Below, piece after piece: positions 43,415-54,487 of a stretch of 64,000 bases of DNA. The stretch is from positions 248,001 through 312,000 of the forward strand of contig JBKBII010000001.1 of the NCBI GenBank assembly GCA_046299415.1. Reading direction: 5' to 3'. The notes below the pieces were generated by a model. The model saw only the letters and a program-made list of their open reading frames with translations. It did not search any database and was not told the origin of the DNA. A program made the position numbers and the translations under genes. This stretch comes from JBKBII01 sp046299415. GTDB lineage: Bacteria > Pseudomonadota > Gammaproteobacteria > Ectothiorhodospirales > Ectothiorhodospiraceae. How positions within the stretch are numbered: position 1 is the first letter of the stretch; each line of letters starts with the position of its first letter.

Positions 43415-43900
43415 ATGGAGCCTGATCAACGTTTGAATCCGAGCAAGACCGCCGGTCATCGCGAGTATCGCTTGCGATTGTTCGGAACACGCGCGATTCA
43501 TGGACTTGAGCTGTTTGTCCTCGGCGTGATCACGGTCGCGACAGTGGTCGCGATCCTCCAGGAAATCTGGGTGATGATCGATGCCTTGCATGTCACGCTC
43601 GCCGATATTCTGCTGTTATTCATTCTGCTCGAAGTTCTGGCGATGGTGGCTGTGGTTCTCAAGGCAGGGCGATTGCCCGTTGAACTGCCGCTGTTGATCG
43701 CCATTGTCGCTTTGGCGCGATACTTGATCATCGACGCCAAGAGCATGGCGCTTTGGCAAATTTTGGGCATGACCGGAGGTGTAGTGCTCCTCACCGCTGC
43801 CATCGTGATGCTGCGACTTGGTAATACGTGGTTTCCGGCTCGTGATCAGGATGAGCTCCATGAGCCACCTAGTTGGCACGACGATCGTAAATCGGGATGA
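43415..43900 (+). CDS. PsiE-like phosphate-starvation-inducible membrane protein
   Basis: A 161-residue inner-membrane protein with about four helices (GLELFVLGVITVATVVAILQE; DILLLFILLEVLAMVAVV; PLLIAIVALARYLII; ILGMTGGVVLLTAAIVML). The pattern LLLFILLEVLAMV and ALARYLIIDAK matches the PsiE family; the function is unknown beyond phosphate-starvation induction in E. coli. I see no Pho box. Its stop overlaps the next gene (ATGA), so the 500-residue unknown is translated with it. Confidence 0.85.
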   Translation: MEPDQRLNPSKTAGHREYRLRLFGTRAIHGLELFVLGVITVATVVAILQEIWVMIDALHVTLADILLLFILLEVLAMVAVVLKAGRLPVELPLLIAIVALARYLIIDAKSMALWQILGMTGGVVLLTAAIVMLRLGNTWFPARDQDELHEPPSWHDDRKSG

Positions 43901-45399
43901 CGACCGAACAGTCGGCAAAGACTTCGGCACCACTTGGCTGGGATAAGACTTTGGTGAACATCGACTGTCGTTCGACGGCTTGCCACTTGCATGTGCCGGG
44001 ATTACAAGCGGCGCTCACACGATTACGCGACGCGGAGCCCGCATCCGCAGGACACCAACGATCCTTGGGTCGATCGACGGCCGCATCGGATGGATGGAGT
44101 CTCGATGGCTCGGCGGTCGACGATCTTGTGGCGATGTTGTCAGGCTGGCGACGTCAATTTGTTGACAATGGCGCGCGCGTCGTGGCGACCGACGCCTTCG
44201 CACAGCGTGCTGACCGCGGTTTGAATGCGCGAGGGCATCGGCCGGCATTAGCGATTCCGGTGCATTTTGAAGTGGGAATGCGCGATGTCGTGATGCGAGA
44301 CTCGGGCGCTGTGTCTCGCGATGAGTGGCAAGCATTGGCGGCTGCGCTGGACGGTTCGGATGAGCCTGCAGCCGATGTCTTGCAGCCTCTGCGTCTTGTC
44401 GCGGCCAACGTTGACGTTAGCATCGCAGCCGTTGGGCCGACTTCTGCTGAGAGTCGTTTCGGGCTCTTGGCACTCGGCGACCGTTCGCTTCAGCCTTTGT
44501 TCTGGCACTGGCCTGATGGCGATGCTCGGGTTCGGTCTTTTCCCGATCCGATTGCGTTGGCCAACGGCGTCACTCTCGGTTGGCGCGAGCGCGGTGCCGA
44601 TGGTGCGCGGGCGTGGCTTCGATGGATTACCGTGACGCAATTGGCGTGGCGCGATCATCCGGTCAACCGCGCTCGCCAGACTCGGGGCCTTGCGCCGGTC
44701 GAAGCCTGGTTTTTCTGGGCGCCCCCTGAGGGAGCGCTGCCACTTGCCGCGTCGTCGGCTTGTGCAGCGTCGACGTTATCCGCTGAAAATATCGATGTCG
44801 TGTCGTCGACGAACGAGACGGAATCGCGTCGTGGTGATTGGATCGTTCCGGATGATTTGATGCCCGCGACGTGGAGCTGGTTCGCTTGGCAGCGTCTGGT
44901 CTTGTCGAAGTCTCATTTTGAATACGAGGATCCTGACTGGGATCAGATCGCCGTGGTAGTCGCACATGTTTCGGCGTCGAGCGCAGAGGCTGCGGTGACG
45001 GAGTCGCTGCTCTCGAATCGTGGCCGAACTTTACGGGAGACGGGTGCAACGCATCAGGTGGCCCCTGTTCAGGCCTTCGATGATTATTTTTTACGTGCCG
45101 AACATCGAGATGATCCTCTGGCGGCGTTGCTCGGCTGGCCAGCGCGTTTTTGCAAGTGGAAACGAGCCTTGGATCGGCAAGGCACGCTTATCGATGCGTC
45201 TTGGGATTGGGGGTTGGTTCGAGACGCCTCTGGAGCCCACTCGATGGGTAGAACATCGCATGAGAGCGATTGGTGGTGTTGGGCCTGGGACGATACCCTT
45301 CGCGGGCGCTGGAGGGCTGCTGTGCGGCGCATGCCGCTCATCTGTCACCGCAACCCGTTGCGGCGGCTATTGGGCATTCTCGAAACTATTCAGCGATGA
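43897..45399 (+). CDS. Unknown 500-residue protein coupled to the PsiE-like gene
   Basis: I do not recognise this gene's family. It overlaps the PsiE-like gene by four bases. The 500-residue product has no signal peptide or transmembrane helix and is notably Trp-rich (for example LFWHWPDGDARVRSF, WSWFAWQRLVL, SDWWCWAWDDTLRGRW). Its codon choice looks like that of its neighbours. Segments VRLVAANVDVSIAAVG-like and DQIAVVVAHVSASSAEAAV look like beta-alpha units. It is likely cytosolic. A real gene is supported by its length, the coupling and the absence of competing frames. Confidence 0.8.
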   Translation: MTTEQSAKTSAPLGWDKTLVNIDCRSTACHLHVPGLQAALTRLRDAEPASAGHQRSLGRSTAASDGWSLDGSAVDDLVAMLSGWRRQFVDNGARVVATDAFAQRADRGLNARGHRPALAIPVHFEVGMRDVVMRDSGAVSRDEWQALAAALDGSDEPAADVLQPLRLVAANVDVSIAAVGPTSAESRFGLLALGDRSLQPLFWHWPDGDARVRSFPDPIALANGVTLGWRERGADGARAWLRWITVTQLAWRDHPVNRARQTRGLAPVEAWFFWAPPEGALPLAASSACAASTLSAENIDVVSSTNETESRRGDWIVPDDLMPATWSWFAWQRLVLSKSHFEYEDPDWDQIAVVVAHVSASSAEAAVTESLLSNRGRTLRETGATHQVAPVQAFDDYFLRAEHRDDPLAALLGWPARFCKWKRALDRQGTLIDASWDWGLVRDASGAHSMGRTSHESDWWCWAWDDTLRGRWRAAVRRMPLICHRNPLRRLLGILETIQR

Positions 45400-45968
45400 T
45401 TGGGCCCGTCTGCGTGAGGTGTTCGCTTCGACCGCCTGCATGGTGCAGAAGCTCCTCCCCACCTGCGGTCTTCGTGTTTGGCAGCGACGTGCTGGGTGGG
45501 AGCGGCGATGATTCTAATTTGAGACCCATCGGTCCGCTTTGTCGATCTCAACACTAAACCGCAACAGCGAATGTCCTCAAGCCTTTCGGACTGACGCTGC
45601 GCATCGTCTGTCATCGAATTCGCGATGTCTTCGCCTGCTGTCGTTCGTTCGACTTGGCTTTGCACTGGGCCTTTGGGACGGGCTTTGGTTGCGGATCTGG
45701 CCACGTTGACTGAGTCCGAAGTCTTTAAAATTGGCCGACGCCGCCGATTGGCGTTCGGCGTTCGGGCGGATCTTACGGCTTCAGCTGCCCGTGCCGGTCG
45801 CTGTCCCTCGGATCAACGGCTGAGTCGTTTGCGGTGGGGCCGTGTCGAGTTGCGCGAAGGAGAGGGCCTGCGCTCGTCTTGTCAGTAGAGCCTCGTCCCT
45901 GCTGTTGGGCCCTTCGCTCGAGATTGGCCTTTGTTAAACTCGCAGGCTTTGCTTTGTCAGGGGTAGTC
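45400..45968. other. Intergenic region before prfB
   Basis: About 570 bases, no gene recognised. A bulged GC-rich hairpin (GCCGACGCC at 45734-45742 / GGCGTTCGGC at 45750-45759) lies in it. The prfB promoter is presumably near 45920-45950 (TTAAAC at about 45933), not assigned firmly. Confidence 0.4.
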
Positions 45969-47064
45969 ATGGAAACCAATGCGATCGTTGCCCACATCGA
46001 TGACCTTGGAGGCCGTCTCGATGGCCTCAGGGGGTATCTTTGACTTCGACAGCCGCAAGGAGCGACTGGAAGAGGTCTCTCGGGAGCTGGAACAGCCGAA
46101 CGTCTGGGATGACCCGGAGCGGGCGCAGGCACTCGGCAAGGAGCGCGCTCAGCTTGAGGCGGTAGTGGGTGGAATTGAAAAACTGTCGGCACAGTTGGCC
46201 GACGCCCGTGATCTGATCGAACTGGCGAGCGAGGATGGTGACCAGGCGGCCCTAGCGTCAATCGTTCACGATGTCGAGGTCGCTCAGAAAGAAGTCGAAA
46301 AGCTCGAGTTTCGTCGCATGTTTTCCGGCGAGATGGATGCCAACAATGCGTATCTGGATATTCAGGCCGGCTCCGGTGGTACCGAAGCACAGGACTGGGC
46401 AGGCATGTTGTTGCGCATGTACCTGCGTTGGGGCGAGCGTCAGGGATTTGCGGTCGAAGTGATCGAGGAGTCGGAGGCCGAGATCGCCGGCATCAAAAGT
46501 GCGACGATTAAGTTCAGCGGCGAGTACGCGTACGGCTGGCTGCGCACGGAAACCGGCGTGCATCGGTTGGTGCGCAAGTCGCCTTTCGATTCGGGCAATC
46601 GCCGCCACACGTCCTTTGCTTCGGTGTTTGTTTCGCCGGAGGTCGACGATTCGTTTGAAATCGAGATCAACCCTGCCGATCTGCGTATCGATACCTATCG
46701 GGCTTCGGGTGCGGGCGGTCAGCACGTCAACCGAACCGAATCGGCCATCCGGATCACACACGAGCCGTCTGGTATTGTCGTGGCCTGTCAGAACGACCGT
46801 TCGCAGCACAAGAATCGCGACACGGCGATGAAGCAGCTGAAAGCCAAACTCTACGAAATGGAAGTGCAGAAAAGAAACGCCGAGAAACAGGCGTTGGAGG
46901 ATTCGAAGTCGGATATCGGTTGGGGTAGCCAGATTCGCTCTTACGTGCTCGATCAGTCGCGAATCAAGGATTTGCGCACGGGTTACGAAGTGGGCAACAC
47001 CCAGGCCGTGCTCGATGGCGATCTCGATGGGTTCCTTGAATCGAGTCTCAAGAGTGGACTGTAA
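45969..47064 (+). CDS. prfB: Peptide chain release factor 2, with programmed +1 frameshift
   Basis: Recognises UGA and UAA stop codons and releases the peptide. ATG 45969 opens a 24-codon first frame ending at an in-frame TGA (46041-46043); ribosomes must shift +1 at CTT-TGA to read on from GAC 46042, giving 364 residues in all, the normal length. The tripeptide anticodon SPF is in RKSPFDSG and the catalytic GGQ in SGAGGQHVNRTES. The protein closely follows E. coli RF2 along its length (for example LDIQAGSGGTEAQDWA). The lysS gene follows, as in most gammaproteobacteria. Confidence 0.98.
46029..46043 (+). promoter_or_regulatory. prfB autoregulatory frameshift site
   Basis: AGGGGG (internal Shine-Dalgarno, 46029-46034), TAT spacer, slippery CTT (46038-46040) and TGA followed by C (46041-46044). 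Identical in layout to the classic RF2 site; low RF2 slows termination at UGA and favours the shift. Confidence 0.97.
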
Positions 47065-47099
47065 ATATTGGAAATATCGAGTGAGAAATTCACGAATTC

Positions 47100-48665
<1,566 letters not shown>

Positions 48666-49153
48666 ACCCGATTCCCTGCTCGGGGGTTCGCTGAGCGCAG
48701 GTCATCGCAATGGGCTCGACAGGCGTAAGGTTGAAGTTGCATGAGGCCGTGCTCGGTTCCCGGCCCGGGCCAGCTCCGTTCTTGAATGGGCTGAGTGGCG
48801 TCGAGAGCTCGGGTTTCCGGGAGCGCTGTCGAGATCGCCTGGATGCTTGTCGCGGGGCGTGTCGCTGCGACTCGGCGATCGACCACGCGCGGCGGGTCGA
48901 AGTTTGCGAAAGAGGTGGCGAGCCGAGGTGAATGCTCGCTCGGCAAGCGCTGGAAGTCGTCAAGCAGTCTTCTGCGGACCACGCGGATTGGAAAGAGTCG
49001 TGTTCGATTCCTTCCTTGTTGCTCAAGAGAGATCGTGTTCAGCGTATGGCAGCCCTGCCGTGGACCGCGAAGCATCTCGCGGAACTCGGGTCTAGAGACG
49101 CTCGGGGAGCGCTATCGCGGAAACGGGAACCACAGCAGGGGTGGAGGCCGAGA
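48666..49153. other. Convergent intergenic region lysS/lipocalin
   Basis: About 490 bases between convergent genes. Just after lysS, GAACCC...GGGGTTC (48664-48690) can form a weak hairpin without a T-run. Several overlapping short frames here look spurious. Confidence 0.4.
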
Positions 49154-49816
49154 TTAGCGAGCGGGGTCGGACGGGATGTCGGCAGCGCTTTGAGCGCCGT
49201 CGGCCTCCGGCCAGCGTTGAGGCACCCGTTGGATGCTGTCGCGGTCGTAGCCGAGACCGACCATGCGATCGATGATTCGCTCGTAATCGGCGTCGTTGAT
49301 CGTCGGAGTGCGGGCCATGAGCCACAGATAATCTCGCGCCGAGCGCCCGATTACGGTTGTGCCGTAGTCTTCGTCGAGATAGACGATCAAAAACTCGGCC
49401 TTGAACGGCCAAATGAAGCGCATTCCCCATTCAGCGTTGGTGTCCGAGCGAACGAATCCACGCGGTCGATGGACGCGTTCGGGCCCGTCAAAGCCGCCTT
49501 TGCGGAAGCGGAATGTCGTCGCAATGGTGCCATCTTCGTTGAGTTCGTAGCGCTCGACCGCATTGTAGGCGTCGCGCTCGAGGAACGTCGGAATGTTGGC
49601 GATGACGTACCAATCCCCCATGTAGCGCTCCAAATCGACCGAGTCGACCGTCGGCATTGGTGGATTTGACGCACAGCCTGCGAGACCACCGAACAGACTG
49701 GCAAGAACCAAGCCGAGGCCTTTGGTCCGCCAGGTACGCGTTCGTCGAGCACCTTGGAGTTGCTTGGTCGACGACGGCTGCATCTCGGTAGTGGATGGCG
49801 GGGCGGGAGAGGGCAT
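49154..49816 (-). CDS. blc: Lipocalin family lipoprotein (Blc-like)
   Basis: An outer-membrane-type lipoprotein that binds lipids or fatty acids in an eight-stranded barrel. GGAGG lies six bases upstream of the ATG. An extended N-region (~32 residues) precedes a hydrophobic core and lipobox GGLAGC (Cys48), giving 173 mature residues. The lipocalin signature is VDLERYMGDWYVIANIPTFLE; FRKGGFDG, EWGMRFIWPFKAEFLIVYLD and DYLWLMARTPTI complete the Blc pattern. The PpiC lipoprotein in this window shows the same long N-region. Confidence 0.93.
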   Translation of the reverse strand: MPSPAPPSTTEMQPSSTKQLQGARRTRTWRTKGLGLVLASLFGGLAGCASNPPMPTVDSVDLERYMGDWYVIANIPTFLERDAYNAVERYELNEDGTIATTFRFRKGGFDGPERVHRPRGFVRSDTNAEWGMRFIWPFKAEFLIVYLDEDYGTTVIGRSARDYLWLMARTPTINDADYERIIDRMVGLGYDRDSIQRVPQRWPEADGAQSAADIPSDPAR

Positions 49817-50113
49817 CTTGAGCCTCCAAGTCGCGATAGAAAACAGTTAGCGATTTCAAACATTCCAAAACACTTCAGCGTGGACGCGTCGCCACGATCC
49901 GGGGCGCGTGGCGTGGCAGCGCATTTGCAGTTCCGTTGGGCGTCTGCTGTTGCTGATGACTCGGAACGGTCTGAAGCACCGAGGTTCCCGCAGTTGTTGC
50001 GGGCGAGAGAATGGCTGCAGCGCATTGGGTGTCCAGACGGTTACGGAGGCGCCGCCGGCGCTAGACGAGCGCGAAGTTCGACATCGAGCGATGCAACGAA
50101 GCGGAAGTCGATC

Positions 50114-52744
50114 TCAGTCTTTGAGCCCGAGGCGGGTGTCGAGGACGTGGTCGAAGAGCGGCGTCTCGGGCAGAGGTCGTGCCCGCCCCGTACGCAATTC
50201 ATGCGCGATGCCCTGTGAGCTGTAGGTTCGCCGCACCGATCCGTCGATCGTTGTAAAAACGTAGCGCTCCGTTTGGACGCCGACCCATACCAGTTTCATG
50301 CGTTCGCTCGGACGTCCACGTGAGGCCGAGAACTCGATCCAGGTGCCAGGCGAAAGGCCACGTGCCAGGTCGAGGGCTTCGTCGAAAATTTCGCGGAGCA
50401 GGCTTGGGTCGTCGTCGTTTTGATCGTTCAGATCTTCACGCAGGTGGCGGCTGTGTCGAGCATGAAGCGAACGCGCGCGCTCGCGGAAGGCCTCCGAAGA
50501 GCGATTCGCGAAAACTGACGTTGCAGTGTTTCGTGTCGCCGTTTTTGAGGCGAAGGAGGCCGATAAGGACGGCGCTGAGGTTGGGACGGGGGAGAGGCTT
50601 GAAGATTCTGGTGTAGTCGAGGAGTCCGGGTGGGTGTGCGTTGGCCGGGTCCGTGAAGCGGGCGATGTGGTCTCGGACTCCGAGTTGGTATCGGTCGTGA
50701 CGTTTTCCGTTGTTGTAACGATTACCGTATCGGCAATCGCTGTGCGGCTGTCGGCTGCAGTTGCCGCTGGCGTCGTGGCGGGCCGCGGTGGTGGCTCGAG
50801 GCTTGAGTCGGACGAGGTTGGATCGGCGCTTTCGGTTTCAGCAGGGGCGCCGTTTGGGTCGATCTCAGTTTCGAGAGCGTGGCGGTTTTCGCGCGCCTTT
50901 TGCGTCCCGAGGTGGGCGCTTGCGAGGCGTTGGCGAATTCGCAGGCGTAGGTCTTTCGCGGCGACGCGTTCGTCGATGTGTTGTTTTAATCGGGTAAGAA
51001 GTGGCGCGAAGCTTGCGAGCGGCAGGTCGTTGCGCAGATTGTCGAGGTATTCATCGAGCAACGTCAGAGCCTCTGTGAGGCTTCCGTAGTCGGTGGTGGT
51101 ATTTATGCTGTCGCCTTGGTTCTTCGCGGGTGTCGGCTTTTCAGCGGTAGCCGGCGTGGCATGATCGTCGGCTACGTTCGAATCTAGCGCTGCCGAGCGT
51201 TGCTCTGCTTCAATCAGCTCGCTCCAGGCGAGATAAAGCTGTAGACGGGTGTCTTCGTTGAGGGGCGCGTCCGGGTCCGCGACGCGATCTTGCACGCTCA
51301 AAAGGGCGCGCTCGACGACTTCGAGATGCTGTTCTTTGACGACGACATCTTTTTTGACGCGCTGCGTTATCTGTTCGTCGATGAGATCACGCTGCCGCAA
51401 AAGGTGATCGAGGAGCTGTTGGCAAGCTTCACCGTCGCTGGGGGCTTGCGCCTGGAGATCGTCGAGAGTCGTGCGAATGAGATTCCACGAGTCCGATCGA
51501 GAGCATCGCTCCGGACTCCAGTCTGGCGCGATGCGCAACGCGGTTTCGACGAGCTCTGCCACCAGTCGACGTGCAGGTTGATTGCGATCGCGAAAAAAAC
51601 CGGTGTCGCGAACGGCGATCCGAGCGATTGGCAGCTGCATCCGGGCGAGTTCACCGCGGACCATGGGATGGAGTTGGGCGTGTGCGAGCATTTGCTCGAA
51701 CAGCCCCGTGAGCAAATCAAAAACGAAAGGCTCAAAGCGCTCGCGGTCGCTGGTTTGTTCGATTGTCGATAGGATGACGGCTGGCGACTCGTGCCACAGG
51801 GGTGATCCGGCGCTTTGACGCGGCGTTGCCCAGCTGCTGACCCGCAACGGCATGTGCGCGGCGTGACTGGCGTTGTGGGTAGCATCGCCTACGGGGGTGC
51901 CGATGGCAGTGGACGCCGAATTGAATCTTGATGGCGCTGCAATCGGCGTCATTTCTGTGTGCGAGGCGTTCCAGCCCGCCCAGCCGGCTGCCCAGGCCCT
52001 GGGATCCGGTACGGCTTCCGCGTGGTTTGAATCGTGGAGCAAGCCGTCGCCCTGTAGGGTGGCGCTTCGCACGTTTCGTGATTGGCGCGACGTCTTTTGC
52101 GGCGCTTGCTCATCTTCGGGAACGACGTACCCGGCGCCCTGGAGCACGCCGAGCACTTCGGTGAGTTCCGGTTGCAACGTGCGCAGCAGTGTTCGGTCGA
52201 GGTGATGGAGAAGAATCAAGCGGTCTTCGATCTCCACGGGCAGATGACTGACACGTCCATCGAAGGCTTCGGCAATGCGTCGGGGGTGCCAGGGTGCGTT
52301 TTCACTGTCGCGAGCCAGCTTGTGTGCAGTGAGTAACCGATCGAGCGAATCGATTTCGGTCGGCATGGTCGAGCGAGCGCTTTGCGCGATTTTGTTCAGC
52401 GCGAGCGTCTTTTCAGTGTCGGCGTCGGAGACTATTGAGAGCTCGAGCAGGGCCGGGTCGGCGATGTCCTCGTCGCGGTCTGAACCATCAAAGAACCGAT
52501 GAAAGTCTTGTTCGAGTTGCTGAAGCAGTTCGGTGCGCAAGTGCTCGCCTGATCGGCGCATGACTTGCGCGAGCATCAAACAGCGGTTGGCGCGCGTGAA
52601 GTCAACGGCGTTCGATGACGCCGTCATGAGTTCGTCGTCGAGGCGGCGTAGGAATTCGCTCAGGCGCTGCGATAGCCCGGGAGAAAAGGCTTGCCAGAGT
52701 CGTTCGATCAGAACGGGTGGAAGGTTGGAAGACAGCCGTGGCAT
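50114..52744 (-). CDS. DUF1631 family protein with PilZ-like C-terminus
   Basis: An 876-residue cytosolic protein of unknown function. The ATG at 52744 has GGGAG five bases upstream. The conserved N-terminal and middle helical regions (FLRRLDDELM...ANRCLMLAQ; VFVLLTGLFEQML-like FVFDLLTGLFEQMLAHAQL; LVAELVETALRIAPDW) fit DUF1631. A disordered Thr/Ser/Ala-rich segment of about 150 residues (around 640-760) separates them from the C-terminal domain (LARGLSPGTWIEFSASRGRPSERMKLVWVG...YVFTTIDGSVRRTYSSQGIAHELRTG), which resembles a PilZ-type beta barrel. Another PilZ gene lies at 59840. Confidence 0.85.
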   Translation of the reverse strand: MPRLSSNLPPVLIERLWQAFSPGLSQRLSEFLRRLDDELMTASSNAVDFTRANRCLMLAQVMRRSGEHLRTELLQQLEQDFHRFFDGSDRDEDIADPALLELSIVSDADTEKTLALNKIAQSARSTMPTEIDSLDRLLTAHKLARDSENAPWHPRRIAEAFDGRVSHLPVEIEDRLILLHHLDRTLLRTLQPELTEVLGVLQGAGYVVPEDEQAPQKTSRQSRNVRSATLQGDGLLHDSNHAEAVPDPRAWAAGWAGWNASHTEMTPIAAPSRFNSASTAIGTPVGDATHNASHAAHMPLRVSSWATPRQSAGSPLWHESPAVILSTIEQTSDRERFEPFVFDLLTGLFEQMLAHAQLHPMVRGELARMQLPIARIAVRDTGFFRDRNQPARRLVAELVETALRIAPDWSPERCSRSDSWNLIRTTLDDLQAQAPSDGEACQQLLDHLLRQRDLIDEQITQRVKKDVVVKEQHLEVVERALLSVQDRVADPDAPLNEDTRLQLYLAWSELIEAEQRSAALDSNVADDHATPATAEKPTPAKNQGDSINTTTDYGSLTEALTLLDEYLDNLRNDLPLASFAPLLTRLKQHIDERVAAKDLRLRIRQRLASAHLGTQKARENRHALETEIDPNGAPAETESADPTSSDSSLEPPPRPATTPAATAADSRTAIADTVIVTTTENVTTDTNSESETTSPASRTRPTHTHPDSSTTPESSSLSPVPTSAPSLSASFASKTATRNTATSVFANRSSEAFRERARSLHARHSRHLREDLNDQNDDDPSLLREIFDEALDLARGLSPGTWIEFSASRGRPSERMKLVWVGVQTERYVFTTIDGSVRRTYSSQGIAHELRTGRARPLPETPLFDHVLDTRLGLKD

Positions 52745-53296
52745 GAAAACTCCCGTGGTGCACACACGTTTCTTCGATTGCGATTTAAGTGCATTCGCTG
52801 GCGCGAGGTGGCCGCTGATCGCCGGATGACGTGCATCCCGTAGCCAAGTGTAAGCGTATGCGCATTTTGGGGAATCCGCGTGATCGTCATCGATGAGTGC
52901 AGTGTCACGTGAAGGCGCTGGGACGCGGCGACTCGTGCAGCCCGCGTTCGAGAACCTCTCTATTGCTCAGTGTAGGCAGACACCTCAGCGACTTGGCGAA
53001 TAGGATGATGAAGTTTGATATTGGCACGATGTTGATGGACTGTGGGCAGGCGATGGGCATCCGAACGCCGAGTTTGGACAAGTTTGGCTGAAGCGTCATT
53101 TCGGGTTTGGTGTTTGATCGACGCTCTTTGGGTCATTGCATCGGTCGGCTCGGAAACCTCTTCAGAATCATTGGAACCACGGGTGCGGACCCTGGTCGCA
53201 CGTCGCGCTGAATGTTGTGCGCGCCAAATCGGCCAGGCACCGCCTCTGCTTGCCGAGATAGATCATCCGAATGATGAACCAGACGAGAGGTTGGTG
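52745..53296. other. Divergent intergenic region
   Basis: About 550 bases between the DUF1631 and methyltransferase starts. The methyltransferase frame is open back to 53042, but that extra stretch is not family-like. Promoters for both genes should lie here; none assigned. Confidence 0.4.
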
Positions 53297-54487
53297 ATGG
53301 ATCGAACAATCGATTGGGCTGAGAAGCGATGGGTGCCGGATGCCCTGCTGCGTCTGGGTATCCGCCGCTTGTTGCAGGAGCGTCTTGACGAGCAGGGCCG
53401 TGACGTCGAGGCGCAGTGGTCAACGCGGGAGCGCTTACTTGCCGAGATGGCGACCGCGCCGATTGCGCTGTCGACGGATATCGCGAACGAACAGCATTAC
53501 GAGCTTCCGAGTGGTTATTTCGAGGCCTGTTTGGGTAAGCATCTCAAGTATTCGTGCGGCTACTGGCCCCAAGGGGTCGAGACGCTCGACGAGGCTGAGG
53601 CTGCGATGCTGGAGCTGACCTGTCAGCGTGCCGAGCTTGCGGACGGTCAGACGATCGTTGAGCTCGGTTGTGGCTGGGGTTCGCTGTCACTGTGGATGGC
53701 TGAGCGTTATCCAAATTCGCGCATCTTGTCGGTTTCGAATTCCAACTCTCAGCGTGAGTTTATCGAGACACGACGCGATGCCAGAGGACTTGCGAATCTG
53801 ACCGTACAAACCTGTGACATGAACGTGTTCGAGCCTGATCCCACATGGCTAGGCGATGGCGCTGATCGCGTGGTTTCGATCGAAATGTTTGAGCACATGC
53901 GCAATTGGCCAGCTTTGCTCCAGCGAGTGGCGGGTTGGTTGCGTCCCGAAGGGCGCCTGTTTTTACACGTCTTTGCGCATCGTGAGCACGCATACTTTTT
54001 TGATCTGGATGCGCCGCGCAGCTGGATGGCGCGGTATTTCTTTCGTGATGGATTGATGCCGTCGGATGATCTGATTCGTCATTTTCAGGACGATTTACGC
54101 GTGCTTCGGCAGTGGCGCGTCAATGGGCAGCATTACCAGCGAACCTGCAACGCTTGGCTCGAGAATCAAGATGCCCGTGAGGGCGAGCTTCGCGAGCTGT
54201 TTCGTGTGACTTACGGCGACGCCGCCGATCTGTGGTTGCAGCGCTGGCGCATGTTTTACATGGCTTGCGCCGAGTTGTTTGGTTATCGCCGTGGAAACGA
54301 GTGGTTTGTTTCGCACTGGTTGCTCGCGCCACGAGCCCAGGCCGGCCACGCCGCTGATGTCGCAAGCAGTGCGTCATCGGCCCGGACCAAGTCTGAAGCT
54401 ACGGTGTCAGGCGATGCATCTTCGGCCGAGGGTGTCGGAGGGGACGCGATGATGCCGCCGGCAGTCGATCGGAGTGCAGCGTCATGA
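53297..54487 (+). CDS. SAM-dependent methyltransferase, cyclopropane-fatty-acid-synthase-like
   Basis: A class I methyltransferase acting on an unknown acceptor, probably a lipid. ATG 53297 has AGAGG upstream; in-frame codons back to 53042 are less likely used. The 396 residues include ALLRLGIRRLL near the start, HYELPSGYFEACLGKHLKYSCGYW, the SAM motif VELGCGWGSLSLWMAE and SIEMFEHMRNW. The pattern also resembles plant coclaurine N-methyltransferase-type proteins. A Ser/Ala-rich tail of ~50 residues follows. The stop overlaps the DUF1295 gene (ATGA), so the two probably modify the same lipid. Confidence 0.87.
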   Translation: MDRTIDWAEKRWVPDALLRLGIRRLLQERLDEQGRDVEAQWSTRERLLAEMATAPIALSTDIANEQHYELPSGYFEACLGKHLKYSCGYWPQGVETLDEAEAAMLELTCQRAELADGQTIVELGCGWGSLSLWMAERYPNSRILSVSNSNSQREFIETRRDARGLANLTVQTCDMNVFEPDPTWLGDGADRVVSIEMFEHMRNWPALLQRVAGWLRPEGRLFLHVFAHREHAYFFDLDAPRSWMARYFFRDGLMPSDDLIRHFQDDLRVLRQWRVNGQHYQRTCNAWLENQDAREGELRELFRVTYGDAADLWLQRWRMFYMACAELFGYRRGNEWFVSHWLLAPRAQAGHAADVASSASSARTKSEATVSGDASSAEGVGGDAMMPPAVDRSAAS

